Shown here: positions 54,352 to 62,723 of the stretch, piece after piece
Layout: each line of letters begins with the position of its first letter
Position numbering within the stretch: position 1 is the stretch's first letter
NCBI GenBank assembly: GCA_002331385.1
Contig: DCYB01000001.1
Coordinates: forward strand, 310,001-374,000
From: Comamonadaceae bacterium UBA2121
GTDB taxonomy: Bacteria > Pseudomonadota > Gammaproteobacteria > Burkholderiales > Burkholderiaceae_C
Length of the DNA: 64,000 nucleotides
Direction: 5' to 3'
Notes under the pieces: generated by a model
Seen by the model: the letters and a program-made list of their open reading frames with translations, nothing else
Told to the model about the DNA's origin: nothing
The model's database searches: none
Translations under genes and position numbers: made by a program

Positions 54352-55452
54352 ATGCAATCAATTACCGAACGCGACCAATTTGCCCCGCCCCGCCCACCCG
54401 GACGGATGCGCGCAATTGCGCTCGCCGTGCTGGCCCATGCTGCGCTGATAGGCGCGCTCACCTGGGGCATCAACTGGAAGAAGAGTTCCGACGCGCCCGC
54501 CATGGAAGCGGAACTGTGGTCGGCCCTGCCGCAGCAAGCGGCTCCGCGCGCCGAGACACCACCGCCTCCGCCGCCCGCGCCTGAACCACGCCCGGTCCCG
54601 CCGCCGCCGCCCGCCCCTGCGCCGCCGCCGCCCGCGCCTCCTCCTCCAAAACAAGTGCAGCCGGACACGCGCGAGGCCGACATTGCGCTGGAGCGCAAGA
54701 AAAAGCGCGAGGAAGAGGAAAAGAAAAAGCAGAAGCAATTGCAGCTCGAAAAGGAGCGCAAGGAAAAAGAGCGCCGCGAAGAAGAGCAGGACAAGCGCGA
54801 AAAGCTAGAGCAGCAGAAGAAGGAACGCCTCGAGCAGCAAAAGAAAGATCGACTCGAACAAGAGAAGAAGGACAAGGCCGAGCGCGAGAAAGCAGAGAAG
54901 GCCGAGAAGCTGAAGGCGGAAAAGGAAAAAGCCGAAAAGGAAAAGAAGGAACAGGCCGAGAAGGAGCGCAAGGAAAAAGCCGCCAAGGCCGAAGCCGACC
55001 GCAAGAAGGCCGAGGAAAAGCGCAAAGCCGATGCCGCCGCCGACAAGGCCGCAGAAGCACAGCGACAGGAAAACCTCAAGCGCATGCAAGGCATGGCGGG
55101 AACCGGTGCGTCCAACGCCACCGGAACGGCAGCGCGCAACAGCGGCCCCGCCGGCTCCAGCACCGGCGGCGGCAGTGGCGGACACTCCGCAGGCTATGCC
55201 GGCAAGGTAGCCGCCAAGGTCAAGCCGAACATCATCTTCCCCGATTCGATCTCGGGCAATCCACGCACGGAAGTGGAAGTGCGCGCATCGCCTGACGGCA
55301 CCATCGTCGGCACACGCATTACCAAATCCAGCGGCAATCCCGCATGGGATCAGGCCGTGGTGCGCGCGCTGGAAAAGACCGACACCCTGCCCAAGGACAT
55401 TGATGGCCGCGTGCCATCATCGCTCATCATTGGTTTCAGGCCGAACGACTAA
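54352..55452 (+). CDS. tolA: Tol-Pal protein TolA
   Basis: A 366-residue protein linking the inner-membrane motor to Pal/TolB. The membrane anchor is at about 20-37 (RAIALAVLAHAALIGALTW). The Pro-rich stretch at about 60-105 is followed by a long Lys/Glu/Ala-rich helical domain (about 105-240), typical of TolA. The C-terminal domain of about 90 residues contains VEVRASPDGTIVGTRITKSS, which is the TonB/TolA fold. Purine-rich Lys/Glu codons make base composition here unlike the neighbours. tolB and pal are not seen; a terminator follows 48 nt after the stop. Confidence 0.93.
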   Translation: MQSITERDQFAPPRPPGRMRAIALAVLAHAALIGALTWGINWKKSSDAPAMEAELWSALPQQAAPRAETPPPPPPAPEPRPVPPPPPAPAPPPPAPPPPKQVQPDTREADIALERKKKREEEEKKKQKQLQLEKERKEKERREEEQDKREKLEQQKKERLEQQKKDRLEQEKKDKAEREKAEKAEKLKAEKEKAEKEKKEQAEKERKEKAAKAEADRKKAEEKRKADAAADKAAEAQRQENLKRMQGMAGTGASNATGTAARNSGPAGSSTGGGSGGHSAGYAGKVAAKVKPNIIFPDSISGNPRTEVEVRASPDGTIVGTRITKSSGNPAWDQAVVRALEKTDTLPKDIDGRVPSSLIIGFRPND

Positions 55453-55500
55453 CGCTTGAACGATTGAGCGACTCAGCAGCGAACTCTCCGCAGCATCCAC

Positions 55501-55532
55501 AACGGGGCCATCGCGGCCCCGTTGGCATTTTC
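55501..55532 (+). terminator. Intrinsic terminator ending the tol operon
   Basis: A 9-bp perfect stem AACGGGGCC / GGCCCCGTT with a 5-nt loop is followed by GGCATTTTC. It lies between the tolA stop and the thioesterase start, which rules out a longer upstream start for the latter. Confidence 0.8.
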
Positions 55533-55580
55533 GGCAACCGCTACACTGCGCTCGTTTCCACCTTTCCCACGAACGACCCC

Positions 55581-55991
55581 ATGAGACAACGCATTGAAGA
55601 GAGTTTTGCCGCACAGGGCCTGATGTCCACGCTGGGCGCGCGCATCCTTCATGTGGAGGACGGCGAAGTGCACATTGAGCTGCCCTTTTCGAAAGGCGTG
55701 ACGCAGCAGCTCGGCTACGTGCACGCAGGCGCGATCACCAGCGTGCTCGACAGCGCTTGCGGCTATGCAGCGCTGACCAAGGCCCCGGCCGATCACGAAG
55801 TGGTGACGGCGGAGTTCAAGATCAACCTCATGCGCCCGGCCATAGGCGAGCGCTTCATCGCCATCGGCAGGGTAAACAACGCGGGCAAGATGCTGACCGT
55901 GTGCACCGGCGAGGTGAAGTCCGTGGCGCAGGACGGCACCCAAAAGGTGGTGGCACTCATGCAGGCCACCGTGGTGAACGTGAAGCGCTGA
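55581..55991 (+). CDS. PaaI-family hotdog thioesterase
   Basis: A 136-residue hotdog-fold acyl-CoA thioesterase. The signature is GYVHAGAITSVLDSACGYAA, with the Gly/His pair and the Asp of the PaaI active site, and VTAEFKINLMRPA as the second conserved strand. The start MRQRIEESFAAQG is used because an earlier frame would have to cross the tol terminator. The substrate is probably an aryl- or medium-chain acyl-CoA. It stands alone with its own terminator. Confidence 0.87.
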   Translation: MRQRIEESFAAQGLMSTLGARILHVEDGEVHIELPFSKGVTQQLGYVHAGAITSVLDSACGYAALTKAPADHEVVTAEFKINLMRPAIGERFIAIGRVNNAGKMLTVCTGEVKSVAQDGTQKVVALMQATVVNVKR

Positions 55992-56011
55992 AACGCCGAA
56001 TCGATCCTCGA

Positions 56012-56049
56012 CAACGAAAAAGGAGCGCCGGGTGAGCGCTCCTTTGTTG
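56012..56049. terminator. Bidirectional terminator between thioesterase and MFS genes
   Basis: The 10-bp stem AAAGGAGCGC / GCGCTCCTTT with a 7-nt loop is extended by CAAC/GTTG outside. It serves the two convergent genes. Confidence 0.8.
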
Positions 56050-56068
56050 GTGAAAGCGTGCGATGCGA

Positions 56069-57403
56069 TCAGGCTTCGCGCTGCTCCAGCAAGCGGTTGA
56101 TACGCAAGGCGATCAAGGTGCATACCACGCCGGAGAGCAGATAGAGCGACACCGCCATCAACCCAAACTTGGCGGACAGACCCAGCGCCACCAGCGGCGC
56201 AAAAGCCGCGCCGAACAGCCAGGCCAGGTCCGTCGACAAGGCCGCGCCCGTGTAGCGGAACTCGGTGGAGAAGTTGTTCGTCACCGTTCCCGAGGACTGG
56301 CCGTACGACAGACCGAGCAGGATGAAGCCCATCAGGATGAACAGGTTGTTGCCCATGGGCCCGCCGCCCAGCAGCCACGGCGCGGCGAGACTGAACAGGC
56401 CGATCAGCACCGCCATGCTGCCAAGCAGGTTGCGTCGCCCCACGCGGTCGGCCAGCCAACCCGAGATGACGATGGCAACGGCCGCCAGCACACCGCCGAA
56501 GATCTGCACGTTCAGCACGTCGACCATCGACTGCTCGGAATACATCGAGATCCAGGACAGCGGGAACACCGTCACCAGATGGAACAGCGCCAGGCTGGCA
56601 AGCGCAGCGAATGCGCCAAGCAGCACATTGCGGCCCTGACCGCTCATCACTTCGGTGACGCTGGCGGGCTCCAGCTCCCGCGCTTGCAGCAGTTCGGCGT
56701 ACGACTGGCCCACCACCAGACGCAGGCGGGCAAACAGCGCGACCACGTTGATGGCGAACGCGACGAAGAACGGATAGCGCCAGCCCCAATCAAGGAACTC
56801 GCTCACCGGCAGGCTACTGTAGAGATAGGCAAACAGCGCCGCAGCCGTGATGAAGCCGAGCGGCGCACCCAACTGGCCAATCATCGCGTACCAACCACGG
56901 CGCTCCTTCGGCACGGCCATGGCCAGCAACGACGGCAAGCCGTCCCAAGAGCCACCCAGCGCCAGCCCCTGGCCGATGCGCAGCACGATCAGCACGACGA
57001 TGGCGGTGGAGCCAATGCTCTCGTAATTGGGCAAGAACGCCATGCCCACCGTGCACACGCCCAGCGCCAGCATGGCCAGCGTGAGTTTGGTGCCCCGGCC
57101 CCAGCGCCGCTGCACGGCCATGCCGATGGCGGTGCCCACCGGGCGCGCCACGAACGCCAGCGCGAACACGGCAAACGCCATCAGCGTGGCATCCAGCCGC
57201 GACATGAACGGGAACAGGGTGAACGGAAAGACCAGAACGCAGGCGATACCGAAAACGAAAAAGTCGAAATATTCAGACGACCGCCCGATGATCACGCCAA
57301 CCGCGATTTCATTGGGGGTGAGGTCTTCGTCCGTGTGGGCACGCGAAAGAGAGTTGGCGTCTTCAATGCGAGGCACGGGAAATGCTACGGAACCGCTGCT
57401 CAT
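56069..57403 (-). CDS. MFS transporter, MHS-like metabolite symporter
   Basis: A 444-residue protein with twelve predicted helices. The early motif GRSSEYFDFFVFGIACVLVFP corresponds to the metabolite:H+ symporter (ProP/ShiA) group, in which this Tyr-Asp-Phe stretch is hallmark. Loop 2-3 carries FVARPVGTAIGM. Likely substrates are organic acids or osmolytes, not determined here. AAGGAG is placed 8 nt before the ATG at 57403; the TTG just ahead is not needed. It is divergent from the cyo operon. Confidence 0.86.
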   Translation of the reverse strand: MSSGSVAFPVPRIEDANSLSRAHTDEDLTPNEIAVGVIIGRSSEYFDFFVFGIACVLVFPFTLFPFMSRLDATLMAFAVFALAFVARPVGTAIGMAVQRRWGRGTKLTLAMLALGVCTVGMAFLPNYESIGSTAIVVLIVLRIGQGLALGGSWDGLPSLLAMAVPKERRGWYAMIGQLGAPLGFITAAALFAYLYSSLPVSEFLDWGWRYPFFVAFAINVVALFARLRLVVGQSYAELLQARELEPASVTEVMSGQGRNVLLGAFAALASLALFHLVTVFPLSWISMYSEQSMVDVLNVQIFGGVLAAVAIVISGWLADRVGRRNLLGSMAVLIGLFSLAAPWLLGGGPMGNNLFILMGFILLGLSYGQSSGTVTNNFSTEFRYTGAALSTDLAWLFGAAFAPLVALGLSAKFGLMAVSLYLLSGVVCTLIALRINRLLEQREA

Positions 57404-57445
57404 CAAAATGCTCCTTGCTCCTAGACTGACACTGTCGAATTAACA

Positions 57446-57488
57446 GTTCATAGGGATGGTGCGCGTGCTCACCATCTTTTTTATGAAC
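57446..57488 (+). terminator. Terminator-like palindrome in the cyo leader region
   Basis: On the plus strand GATGGTG-N8-CACCATC is followed by TTTTTT, a full intrinsic-terminator form. An outer arm pair GTTCATA / TATGAAC (57446-57452, 57482-57488) encloses it. It lies about 260 nt before cyoA, in the divergent gap to the MFS gene. No plus-strand gene ends here, so it may end a short leader RNA, or be an operator. Confidence 0.55.
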
Positions 57489-57745
57489 ATGAGAGCGTTC
57501 TACACCCGGCTTTTGGTCGCCACAAGTACGCAAACACCGACATTTTTGAAGGGAAAACCCTAGACATTTGTCAGTCTTTCTCCATTTTGCGGCGACAAAC
57601 CGGGGCTAAGTCATTGTCAGTATTGATATTGGACAAAATGTCCACTCGACATCTTTGGTAACGGGTTTACAGTTCGCGTGTCTAGTAATCCGCGTTAACA
57701 CTCAGGGGAAAAACCCTGATTGGCGCGCCTTTGTCACGTCTGAAC

Positions 57746-58792
57746 ATGTTCAAAACCAAGCAAACCCGCAAGCCCGCATGGCTTGGCGCGCTTGCCTTGG
57801 CAGCCCTTCTCTCGGGTTGCAGCAAGGCGGTCGTGCTCAACCCCGCAGGCGACATTGCAGCACAGCAGGGACAACTGGTCATCACGGCCACGTTGCTGAT
57901 GCTCATCATCATCGTTCCAGTGATCTTCCTGACGCTGCTGTTCGCCTGGAAATACCGCCAGTCGAACACCGAAGCGCAATACGACCCTGAGTGGCACCAC
58001 TCGACCGGTCTGGAGTTGGTGATCTGGACCGTTCCGCTGCTCATCATCATTGCACTGGGTGCGCTGACGTGGATTGGTACGCACAAGCTCGACCCCTATC
58101 GCCCGCTGGACCGCATCTCGGCCACCAAGGCGCTGGACCCCAACGTCAAGCCGCTGGAAATCCAGGTCGTGTCGATGGACTGGAAGTGGCTGTTCTTCTA
58201 CCCCGAGCAAGGCATTGCCACGGTGAACGAAGTGGCCGCGCCGGTGGATCGCCCGATCCTGTTCAAGCTGACTTCCACGCACACCATGAACGCGTTCTAC
58301 GTGCCTGACCTGGCCGGCATGATCTACACCATGCCCGGCATGCAGACCGAGCTGAACGCTGTCATCAACCAGCCTGGCGTGTTCAACGGCATGTCCTCGC
58401 ACTACAGCGGCGCGGGCTTCTCGGGCATGCACTTCAAGTTCCATGGTCTGTCGGATACCGACTTCGACCAGTGGATCAACAAGGCCAAGGCCGAAGGCAA
58501 GGCGCTGGACAAGGACACCTATCTGGCCCTGGCCAAGCCCAGCGAGCGCAATCCCGTGGAGCGCTTTGCCACCGTGGCCGATGGCCTCTACGACAAGGTG
58601 CTGAACCGCTGCGTGGAAGACGGCAAGATGTGCATGCACCACATGATGGCCATTGACGAAGCGGGCGGCGAGGCCTACATGAAGGCCGCAGGTCTGAACC
58701 TGCCGCAGGATGTTTGCACCGTGCAGAACGCCGACAGCGTCGTCGCCCTGCTGGAAACGCAGCGCACGCAAAGCGCCGTGGCAGTGCAGTAA
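57746..58792 (+). CDS. cyoA: Cytochrome bo3-type ubiquinol oxidase subunit II
   Basis: A 348-residue lipoprotein subunit (lipobox LLSGC, Cys about residue 25). Two N-terminal membrane helices precede a cupredoxin domain without the CuA cysteines, so it takes electrons from quinol rather than cytochrome c. CyoA-specific segments are PEWHHSTGLELVIWTVPLLI and SHYSGAGFSGMHFKFHG. The C-terminal extension (about 250-348) is longer than in E. coli and has three cysteines. First gene of cyoABCD. Confidence 0.94.
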   Translation: MFKTKQTRKPAWLGALALAALLSGCSKAVVLNPAGDIAAQQGQLVITATLLMLIIIVPVIFLTLLFAWKYRQSNTEAQYDPEWHHSTGLELVIWTVPLLIIIALGALTWIGTHKLDPYRPLDRISATKALDPNVKPLEIQVVSMDWKWLFFYPEQGIATVNEVAAPVDRPILFKLTSTHTMNAFYVPDLAGMIYTMPGMQTELNAVINQPGVFNGMSSHYSGAGFSGMHFKFHGLSDTDFDQWINKAKAEGKALDKDTYLALAKPSERNPVERFATVADGLYDKVLNRCVEDGKMCMHHMMAIDEAGGEAYMKAAGLNLPQDVCTVQNADSVVALLETQRTQSAVAVQ

Positions 58793-58816
58793 AGAAGAGA
58801 AGCAAAGAGACTCAAA

Positions 58817-60826
58817 ATGGTGTCTGAACAAACCACTCCCGCGCACTGGCTGCTCGGTCGCATCACATGGGACCAGATTCCCATGACGCACGAGCCCATC
58901 GTGCTCTACACCTTCATCGCCGTGCTGCTTGGCGGCCTCGTCGTGCTGGCCGGACTGACCAAATTCCGCCTCTGGGGTCCGCTCTGGAAGGACTGGATCT
59001 GCTCGATCGACCACAAGAAGATCGGCATCATGTACATGATCCTCGGCCTCGTCATGTTCCTGCGCGGCTTTGCCGATGCAGTCATGATGCGTCTACAGCA
59101 ATCGATGGCCTTTGGCGAAAGCATGGGCTATCTGCCGCCGCACCACTACGACCAGATCTTCACCGCCCACGGCGTGATCATGATCTTCTTCGTGGCGATG
59201 CCATTCGTGACGGGCCTGATGAACTATCTGGTGCCGCTGCAGATCGGTGCACGCGACGTGTCGTTCCCCTTCCTCAACAACTTCAGCTTCTGGATGACGA
59301 CCGGCGGCGCGGTGCTGGTGATGATCTCGCTGTTCCTTGGCGAGTTCTCCACCTCCGGCTGGCTGGCGCTGTCCAATCTGGGGCACCAGAATCCGGGGAC
59401 CGGGCTGGATTACTACATCTGGGGTCTGCAGGTCGCGGGTGTGGGCACGACGCTATCGGGTATCAACCTGATCGTCACCATCATCAAGATGCGCGCGCCC
59501 GGCATGAACCTGATGAAGATGCCCGTCTTCACCTGGACTGCCCTGTGCACCAACGCGCTGATTGTTGCCTCGTTCCCGATCCTGACCGCAGCGCTGGTGC
59601 TGATGTCGCTGGACCGCTACGTCGGCACGAACTTCTTCACCAACGAGCTGGGCGGCAACCCCATGCTCTACGTGAACCTGATCTGGATCTGGGGTCACCC
59701 TGAGGTCTACATCCTGATCCTGCCTTGCTTCGGCGTGTTCTCGGAAATCGTGGCCACGTTCTCGCGCAAGCGCCTGTTCGGCTACACCTCGATGGTGTAC
59801 GCGACGGTGTGTATCACCATCCTGTCCTACCTCGTGTGGCTGCACCACTTCTTCACCATGGGCTCCGGCGCGAGCGTGAACACGTTCTTCGGCATCACCA
59901 CGATGATCATCTCGATCCCGACGGGCGCGAAGATCTTCAACTGGCTGTTCACGATGTACCGTGGCCGCATCCGCTTCACCGTGCCGATGATGTGGACCGT
60001 GGGCTTCATGTGCACGTTCGCCATCGGCGGCATGACCGGCGTGCTGCTGGCCGTTCCGCCTGCCGACTTCGTGCTGCACAACTCGCTGTTCCTGATCGCC
60101 CACTTCCACAACGTGATCATCGGCGGCGTGGTGTTTGCCGTGTTCGCGGGCATCAACTACTGGTTCCCCAAGGCCTTCGGCTACCGTCTGGTGGAATCGT
60201 GGGGCAAGGCCTCGTTCTGGTTCTGGCTGGTGGGTTTCTGGGTTGCATTCACGCCGCTGTACATCCTCGGCCTGATGGGCGTGACACGCCGTGCCAACCA
60301 CTTTGAAGACCCGTCGCTGCAGATCTGGTTCCAGATCGCTGCCGTGGGTGCTGCACTGATCGCACTGGGTATTGCCTGCTTCTTCGTCCAGTTGGGCGTG
60401 TCCTACCTGAAGCGCAACGAACTGCGCGACGAGACAGGTGATCCATGGGATGGCCGCACGCTGGAGTGGGCGACCTCTTCGCCACCACCTCAGTACAACT
60501 TCGCGTTCACCCCCGTGGTGCACGAGATCGATGCCTGGCACGACATGAAGAAGCACGGCTACAAGCGTCCGCTGGGCGGCTTCCAGCCGATCCACATGCC
60601 CGCCAACACCGGCGCTGGCATCGTGATTGCGACGCTGTCCACAATCTTCGGTTTTGCGCTGATCTGGCACATGTGGCCGCTGGCGATCGCTTCGTTCGCC
60701 GCGACCATCCTCGCCTCGATCATCCACACCTTCAACTACAAGCGTGACTACTACATCCCGGCCGCAGAAGTGACCGCGACAGAAGAACTCCGCACGAAAC
60801 AGCTCGCACTTGCAAGCCACGCCTAA
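58817..60826 (+). CDS. cyoB: Cytochrome bo3-type ubiquinol oxidase subunit I
   Basis: A 669-residue heme-copper oxidase core subunit with about fifteen helices, as in E. coli CyoB (663). It reduces O2 to water and pumps protons. Visible motifs: WICSIDHKKIGIMYMI, TAHGVIMIFFVAMPF (low-spin heme His), WIWGHPEVYILILP (CuB His and the D-channel Glu), LHHFFTMG (two CuB His), FHNVIIGGVVFAVFAGINYW (heme His pair). AAGAGAAGC-type purines lie before the ATG. It is 24 nt from cyoA. Confidence 0.96.
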   Translation: MVSEQTTPAHWLLGRITWDQIPMTHEPIVLYTFIAVLLGGLVVLAGLTKFRLWGPLWKDWICSIDHKKIGIMYMILGLVMFLRGFADAVMMRLQQSMAFGESMGYLPPHHYDQIFTAHGVIMIFFVAMPFVTGLMNYLVPLQIGARDVSFPFLNNFSFWMTTGGAVLVMISLFLGEFSTSGWLALSNLGHQNPGTGLDYYIWGLQVAGVGTTLSGINLIVTIIKMRAPGMNLMKMPVFTWTALCTNALIVASFPILTAALVLMSLDRYVGTNFFTNELGGNPMLYVNLIWIWGHPEVYILILPCFGVFSEIVATFSRKRLFGYTSMVYATVCITILSYLVWLHHFFTMGSGASVNTFFGITTMIISIPTGAKIFNWLFTMYRGRIRFTVPMMWTVGFMCTFAIGGMTGVLLAVPPADFVLHNSLFLIAHFHNVIIGGVVFAVFAGINYWFPKAFGYRLVESWGKASFWFWLVGFWVAFTPLYILGLMGVTRRANHFEDPSLQIWFQIAAVGAALIALGIACFFVQLGVSYLKRNELRDETGDPWDGRTLEWATSSPPPQYNFAFTPVVHEIDAWHDMKKHGYKRPLGGFQPIHMPANTGAGIVIATLSTIFGFALIWHMWPLAIASFAATILASIIHTFNYKRDYYIPAAEVTATEELRTKQLALASHA

Positions 60827-60830
60827 AGCC

Positions 60831-61463
60831 ATGTCACAAATGCAATACACCGCTGGCGGCGCGGCCGCCCTGGCGCCACGCGAATACCACCTCGCCGAGG
60901 AGCCGCATCCAGAAAACGGCACCTCGCTGGGTTTCTGGCTCTACCTGATGAGCGACTGCCTGATCTTCGCAGCGCTGTTCGCCACCTACGGCGTGCTGGG
61001 CCGCAGCTATGCGGCTGGCCCGACCGGCAAGGAACTGTTCGATCTGCCACTGGTGGCCATCAACACGGCCTTTCTGCTGCTGTCGTCCATTACCTTCGGC
61101 TTTGCCATGCTGCAAAAGCAGCAGGGCAAGAAGAGCGGCACGCTGCTCTGGCTGGCGATCACCGGCCTGTTCGGCCTCGCCTTCCTGTGCGTTGAACTCT
61201 ATGAGTTCCAGCACATGATCCTCGCGGGCGCAGGCCCGACCCGCAGCGCCTTCACCTCGTCGTTCTTCACGCTGGTGGGCACGCACGGTCTGCACGTGAC
61301 CTTCGGCCTGATCTGGCTGATCACCCTGATGATCCAGATCACCAAGCACGGCCTGACGCACGAGAACAACCGCCGCCTGATGTGCCTGTCGATGTTCTGG
61401 CACTTTCTGGACGTGATCTGGATCGGCGTCTTCACATTCGTTTATCTGATGGGGGTGCTCTGA
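60831..61463 (+). CDS. cyoC: Cytochrome bo3-type ubiquinol oxidase subunit III
   Basis: A 210-residue five-helix subunit III of the quinol-oxidase type. Signature segments are GFWLYLMSDCLIFAALFATY, ELYEFQHMI and the C-terminal MFWHFLDVIWIGVFTFVYL. It stabilises the core and helps proton uptake. Its start lies 4 nt after the cyoB stop, without a clear ribosome site, so it is likely coupled. Its stop overlaps the cyoD start. Confidence 0.95.
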   Translation: MSQMQYTAGGAAALAPREYHLAEEPHPENGTSLGFWLYLMSDCLIFAALFATYGVLGRSYAAGPTGKELFDLPLVAINTAFLLLSSITFGFAMLQKQQGKKSGTLLWLAITGLFGLAFLCVELYEFQHMILAGAGPTRSAFTSSFFTLVGTHGLHVTFGLIWLITLMIQITKHGLTHENNRRLMCLSMFWHFLDVIWIGVFTFVYLMGVL

Positions 61464-61885
61464 TGAGTGCAGCACACGACATTCACGCAGGCCATCACCA
61501 TGACGGCCACGGCCACCACGACGACGGCCCGCACAGCACGTTCTCGGGCTACATGACGGGTTTCATCCTGTCGATCATCCTGACGGCGATTCCCTTCTGG
61601 CTCGTGATGTCCGACATCATCACCAACCGCACGACGGCGGTGATGGTGCTGGGCGGCTTCGCCGTGGTGCAGGTGCTGGTCCACATGGTCTGCTTCCTGC
61701 ACATGAACGGCAAGATCGAAGGCGGCTGGACTTTGCTGTCCACCATCTTCACGATCATCTTCGTGGCGATCGGCATTGCCGGCACGCTCTGGGTGATGTT
61801 CCACATGAACACCAACATGATGCCTGAGCACACCATGCCGACTGCACCGGCGGCACAGAGCGCTCCGGCCACGCACACCCCTTGA
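61463..61885 (+). CDS. cyoD: Cytochrome bo3-type ubiquinol oxidase subunit IV
   Basis: A 140-residue three-helix subunit (about 27-50, 60-80, 90-113). VLVHMVCFLHM is the CyoD signature. It is longer than E. coli CyoD (109) because of a His-rich N-terminal tail (HHHDGHGHHDD) and a Pro/Ala-rich C-terminus. The His-rich tail could bind copper or another metal. TGATG overlap at the start and a TTGA overlap at the end tie it to its neighbours. Confidence 0.9.
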   Translation: MSAAHDIHAGHHHDGHGHHDDGPHSTFSGYMTGFILSIILTAIPFWLVMSDIITNRTTAVMVLGGFAVVQVLVHMVCFLHMNGKIEGGWTLLSTIFTIIFVAIGIAGTLWVMFHMNTNMMPEHTMPTAPAAQSAPATHTP

Positions 61886-62694
61886 GCGAGGTTTCGCACT
61901 CTGGCAGCGCTGGCGCAAACCGCCGGCGCTCCACGCTCACCAAGGCGATTCTCACGATGGTGGGCGTCGCCTTGTTTTTTGGCTTCGTCACGCTTGGCAC
62001 ATGGCAGGTGCAGCGCCGTGTGTGGAAGCTCGATCTGATGGAGCGCGTGGAGCAGCGCCTGCACGCCACGCCGCAATCGCTCGGCAGCGTCGCAGCAGCC
62101 GCCGCCGCGTCGAGCGATCCGCGCGCGCAGGAATACCAGCCGGTACACGCCACCGGCCAGTGGATTCCGGGCAAGACCGTATTCGCGCAGGCGCTGACAG
62201 CCATCGGCTCGGGCTTCTGGGTGCTGTCTGCCATGCAGACGGAAGATGGCCGGCAAGTGCTCGTCAATCGCGGTTTTGTGCCCGACACGCTGGTCAACAA
62301 GGTGCCGCTGGAGCCCACCGCGAATGGCAGCGTGCGCATCGAAGGCCTGATGCGCGTGAGCGAGCCGGGCGGCGGCTTCCTGCGCGAGAACAATCCCGCC
62401 AACAACAAGTGGTATTCGCGTGACGTTGCCGCCATCGCCACCCGACTGGAACTTCAGGACGCCCTGCCCTTCTTCATCGATCTGGGCATTCCCTCCAACG
62501 CGCACGTGAACGCCGATGCGCCCGCGCCCGCTGCAAACGGCCCCTGGCCGCAGGCCGGCATGACGGTGGTGAAGTTCCACAACAGCCACGCCGTGTATGC
62601 GCTGACGTGGTACGGATTGGCCCTCATGGTGCTGCTGGCCGCATGGCTCGTGGTGCGCCATGAGCGCCGCGAGAATTCCCGCACCGGGGCGTAA
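61882..62694 (+). CDS. SURF1-family oxidase assembly protein
   Basis: A 270-residue SURF1 homologue with the usual two membrane helices: one near the N-terminus (TMVGVALFFGFVTLGTWQVQR, containing the family GxWQxxR motif) and one at the C-terminus (AVYALTWYGLALMVLLAAWLVV). It starts at a TTG overlapping the cyoD stop (TTGA). SURF1 helps heme insertion into oxidase subunit I. In Paracoccus a quinol-oxidase-specific SURF1 exists, and placement after cyoD suggests that role here. cyoE is not in the operon. Confidence 0.88.
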   Translation: MSEVSHSGSAGANRRRSTLTKAILTMVGVALFFGFVTLGTWQVQRRVWKLDLMERVEQRLHATPQSLGSVAAAAAASSDPRAQEYQPVHATGQWIPGKTVFAQALTAIGSGFWVLSAMQTEDGRQVLVNRGFVPDTLVNKVPLEPTANGSVRIEGLMRVSEPGGGFLRENNPANNKWYSRDVAAIATRLELQDALPFFIDLGIPSNAHVNADAPAPAANGPWPQAGMTVVKFHNSHAVYALTWYGLALMVLLAAWLVVRHERRENSRTGA

Positions 62695-62723
62695 GCTCTC
62701 GCGTGCGGCGACAATTCCGCACC

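Noticed and set aside
55464..55580. Longer start for the PaaI-type thioesterase
   Set aside because: It would translate through the strong terminator of the tol operon; family similarity begins at the later ATG.
59453..60922. 489-codon open frame antisense to cyoB
   Set aside because: Shadow of cyoB; charged low-complexity His/Glu/Arg sequence.
57746..61885. Cytochrome aa3 (cytochrome c) oxidase
   Set aside because: Subunit II lacks the CuA cysteines and shows CyoA-type segments, subunits I, III and IV have Cyo lengths and signatures, so it is a quinol oxidase.
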